Shown here piece by piece: positions 53,519-54,560 of a stretch of DNA of 54,560 bases (the first letter of the stretch is position 1; every line of letters begins with the position of its first letter). The notes below the pieces were generated by a model. The model searched no databases. It saw nothing but the letters and a program-made list of their open reading frames with translations, and had not been told where the DNA came from. Source of the stretch: Oceanibaculum pacificum (GTDB lineage Bacteria; Pseudomonadota; Alphaproteobacteria; Oceanibaculales; Oceanibaculaceae); contig NZ_LPXN01000013.1 in the NCBI RefSeq assembly GCF_001618175.1, forward strand, positions 1 to 54,560, written 5' to 3'. A program made the translations under genes and the position numbers.

Positions 53519-54520
53519 ATGACGATGCGCACATCCCTCGCGGCCGGACTGGCCGCCAGCCTATTCGCCTTGGCCGCACCGGCCTGGGCGCAGGACTTCA
53601 CCGCCCGGCTGCCGATCGGCTGCACGCCCGGCAAGGATTGCTGGGCTTTTCAATATCCCGATGTCGACCCCGGACCGAACCGCCAGGATTACGCCTGCGG
53701 CAAGCTCGCCTATGACGGCCATGACGGCACCGATATCGGCCTCGCCAGCCTGGCCGAGATTGAGCGCGGCGTGCCGGTCTTCGCGGCCGCGCCCGGCACG
53801 GTGAAGGGCGTGCGCGATGGCATGCAGGACGCACTGGTCTCTGAGATCGGCAAGGAAGCGGTGAAGGACCGCGAATGCGGCAATGGCGTGCTGATCGAGC
53901 ATGGCGATGGCTGGCAGACGCAATATTGCCATATGCGCAAGGGCTCCCTCGCCGTGCGCTCCGGGCAGCAGATCGAGGCGGGGGCAAAGCTGGGCGAGGT
54001 CGGCCTGTCCGGCTCGACCGACTTCCCGCATCTCGAATTCATTGTCCGCAAGGACGGCAAGACGGTCGATCCGTTCCGCGGCGATCAGGGCGGCCCGGAT
54101 TGCGGCATCGGCAAGAAGCCGGTCTGGGACACGATGGCCCGCAAGGCGCTGGCCTATGGCCCCGCGCCCTATCATATCGGCGCGGCCGCGCGGCCGCCGA
54201 AATACGCGGACGTGCAGAAAGGCGCTTTCGAAAGCGATACCCTGCCCGGCGCCGCCGAGGCGGTGGTGCTGTGGGCGGAGTTCAACGGCCTCGCCCCCGG
54301 CGACATCCTGCACATGACGCTGACCGGCCCGGACGGCAAGGTCATGGCGACCAAGGACCAGCCGATGGATGCCGCCAAGGTCCGCCAGTTCCTCTATATC
54401 GGCAAGAAGCGCACCCTGGAGTGGCAAAAGGGCGAATATACCGGCGTCGCCTCGGTCGAGCGCAAGAACGGGCTGGGCGCCGGCAAGCGGGAGCTGCGCT
54501 ACAGCTTCACGGTGGAGTAG
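53519..54520 (+). CDS. M23 family metallopeptidase with HxE in place of HxH
   Basis: The 333-residue protein has a signal peptide (LAAGLAASLFALAAPAWAQ) and an M23/LytM-type domain with the zinc ligands His68 and Asp72 in YDGHDGTDIG and the catalytic-type His138 in QYCHMRKG. The last motif, normally HxH in PHLHFEV, reads FPHLEFIV: His171, Leu, Glu173. Glu may serve as a zinc ligand or activity may be lost. The C-terminal 140 residues form a beta-rich domain of unknown type. It probably acts on cell-wall peptidoglycan. It is not coupled to its neighbours. Confidence 0.83.
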   Translation: MTMRTSLAAGLAASLFALAAPAWAQDFTARLPIGCTPGKDCWAFQYPDVDPGPNRQDYACGKLAYDGHDGTDIGLASLAEIERGVPVFAAAPGTVKGVRDGMQDALVSEIGKEAVKDRECGNGVLIEHGDGWQTQYCHMRKGSLAVRSGQQIEAGAKLGEVGLSGSTDFPHLEFIVRKDGKTVDPFRGDQGGPDCGIGKKPVWDTMARKALAYGPAPYHIGAAARPPKYADVQKGAFESDTLPGAAEAVVLWAEFNGLAPGDILHMTLTGPDGKVMATKDQPMDAAKVRQFLYIGKKRTLEWQKGEYTGVASVERKNGLGAGKRELRYSFTVE

Positions 54521-54541
54521 CTCTCCTTAAGCCCGCCATAC

Positions 54542-54560
54542 CCTTCGAGACGCCGCTTCG
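54542..54560 (+). repeat. Partial dispersed palindromic repeat at the right window edge
   Basis: The window ends in CCTTCGAGACGCCG, the same unit start as at 6745-6758. It is the inverse of the partial copy at the left edge. Only the first 19 or so bases are visible. Confidence 0.6.

Noticed and set aside
1-54560. Inverted repeats at the two window edges as ends of a mobile element
   Set aside because: The same unit also occurs internally at 6741-6863, and no transposase or integrase gene is present; it is a dispersed repeat, not an element terminus.
1-54560. CRISPR array, prophage or insertion sequence
   Set aside because: I saw no regularly spaced direct repeats and no cas, integrase, transposase or phage structural genes.

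Overview
The window is a GC-rich stretch of alphaproteobacterial chromosome, probably from the Rhodospirillales or a relative. The evidence is an EcfG-type general-stress sigma factor, alphaproteobacterial-style argD-argF-hslO and recR neighbourhoods, and copies of the alphaproteobacterial CTTCGAGACG/CTCCTCAG palindromic repeat at both window edges and at about 6.8 kb. Genes are tightly packed on both strands. I see no rRNA, prophage, insertion sequence or CRISPR array; the only RNA gene I can support is one tRNA-Arg(ACG).

Left part (1-19 kb): a TauD/TfdA-type oxygenase; a stress block (BON-domain protein, egtD, EcfG-like sigma factor, NhaP-type antiporter, DUF3008 protein), in which the BON and DUF3008 genes both carry GGAAC-N16/17-GGTT promoter-like sites; an allantoin/ureide block (puuE, allA, Asp/Glu-hydantoin racemase); a lipoprotein; argD-argF-hslO with a good sigma70-like promoter; an ABC-2 permease with no ATPase beside it; recX, recR, an RlmI-like methyltransferase, gamma-glutamyltransferase, a TTG-started gpt, a DUF4864 protein and a coiled-coil/OmpA-like lipoprotein with a clear terminator.

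Middle part (19-38 kb): tRNA-Arg, recQ, an APC permease, a methyltransferase-fold protein with a signal peptide, an RND efflux pair divergent from its TetR regulator with a palindromic operator between them, nhaA, two small membrane proteins, a four-gene gliding-type ABC operon (ATPase, permease, GldG-like protein, DUF4340 protein), and a membrane-bound class III cyclase with a cytochrome-b-like six-helix anchor and a [2Fe-2S] ferredoxin domain.

Right part (38-54.5 kb): glutathione peroxidase with a YedY-like molybdenum oxidoreductase, a LysE exporter, a cytosolic cobalamin-binding-type protein, PaiB, a Lon-like protease whose ATP-binding site looks degenerate, an EcsC-like membrane protein, an SMP-30 protein, a DJ-1/PfpI protein lacking its nucleophile, RidA, and the dTDP-L-rhamnose genes. 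The rhamnose operon is split: rfbC-rfbB-rfbD, then a TumE/TumA-type toxin-antitoxin pair and a ParD/ParE pair, then rfbA, whose start codon overlaps the parE stop codon. A third, opposite-strand ParD/ParE pair abuts the end of rfbA. This toxin-antitoxin cluster, with two large odd-centred palindromes spanning the rfbD stop and the tumE start, is the most unusual layout in the window. An M23 peptidase with an altered HxH motif closes the window.
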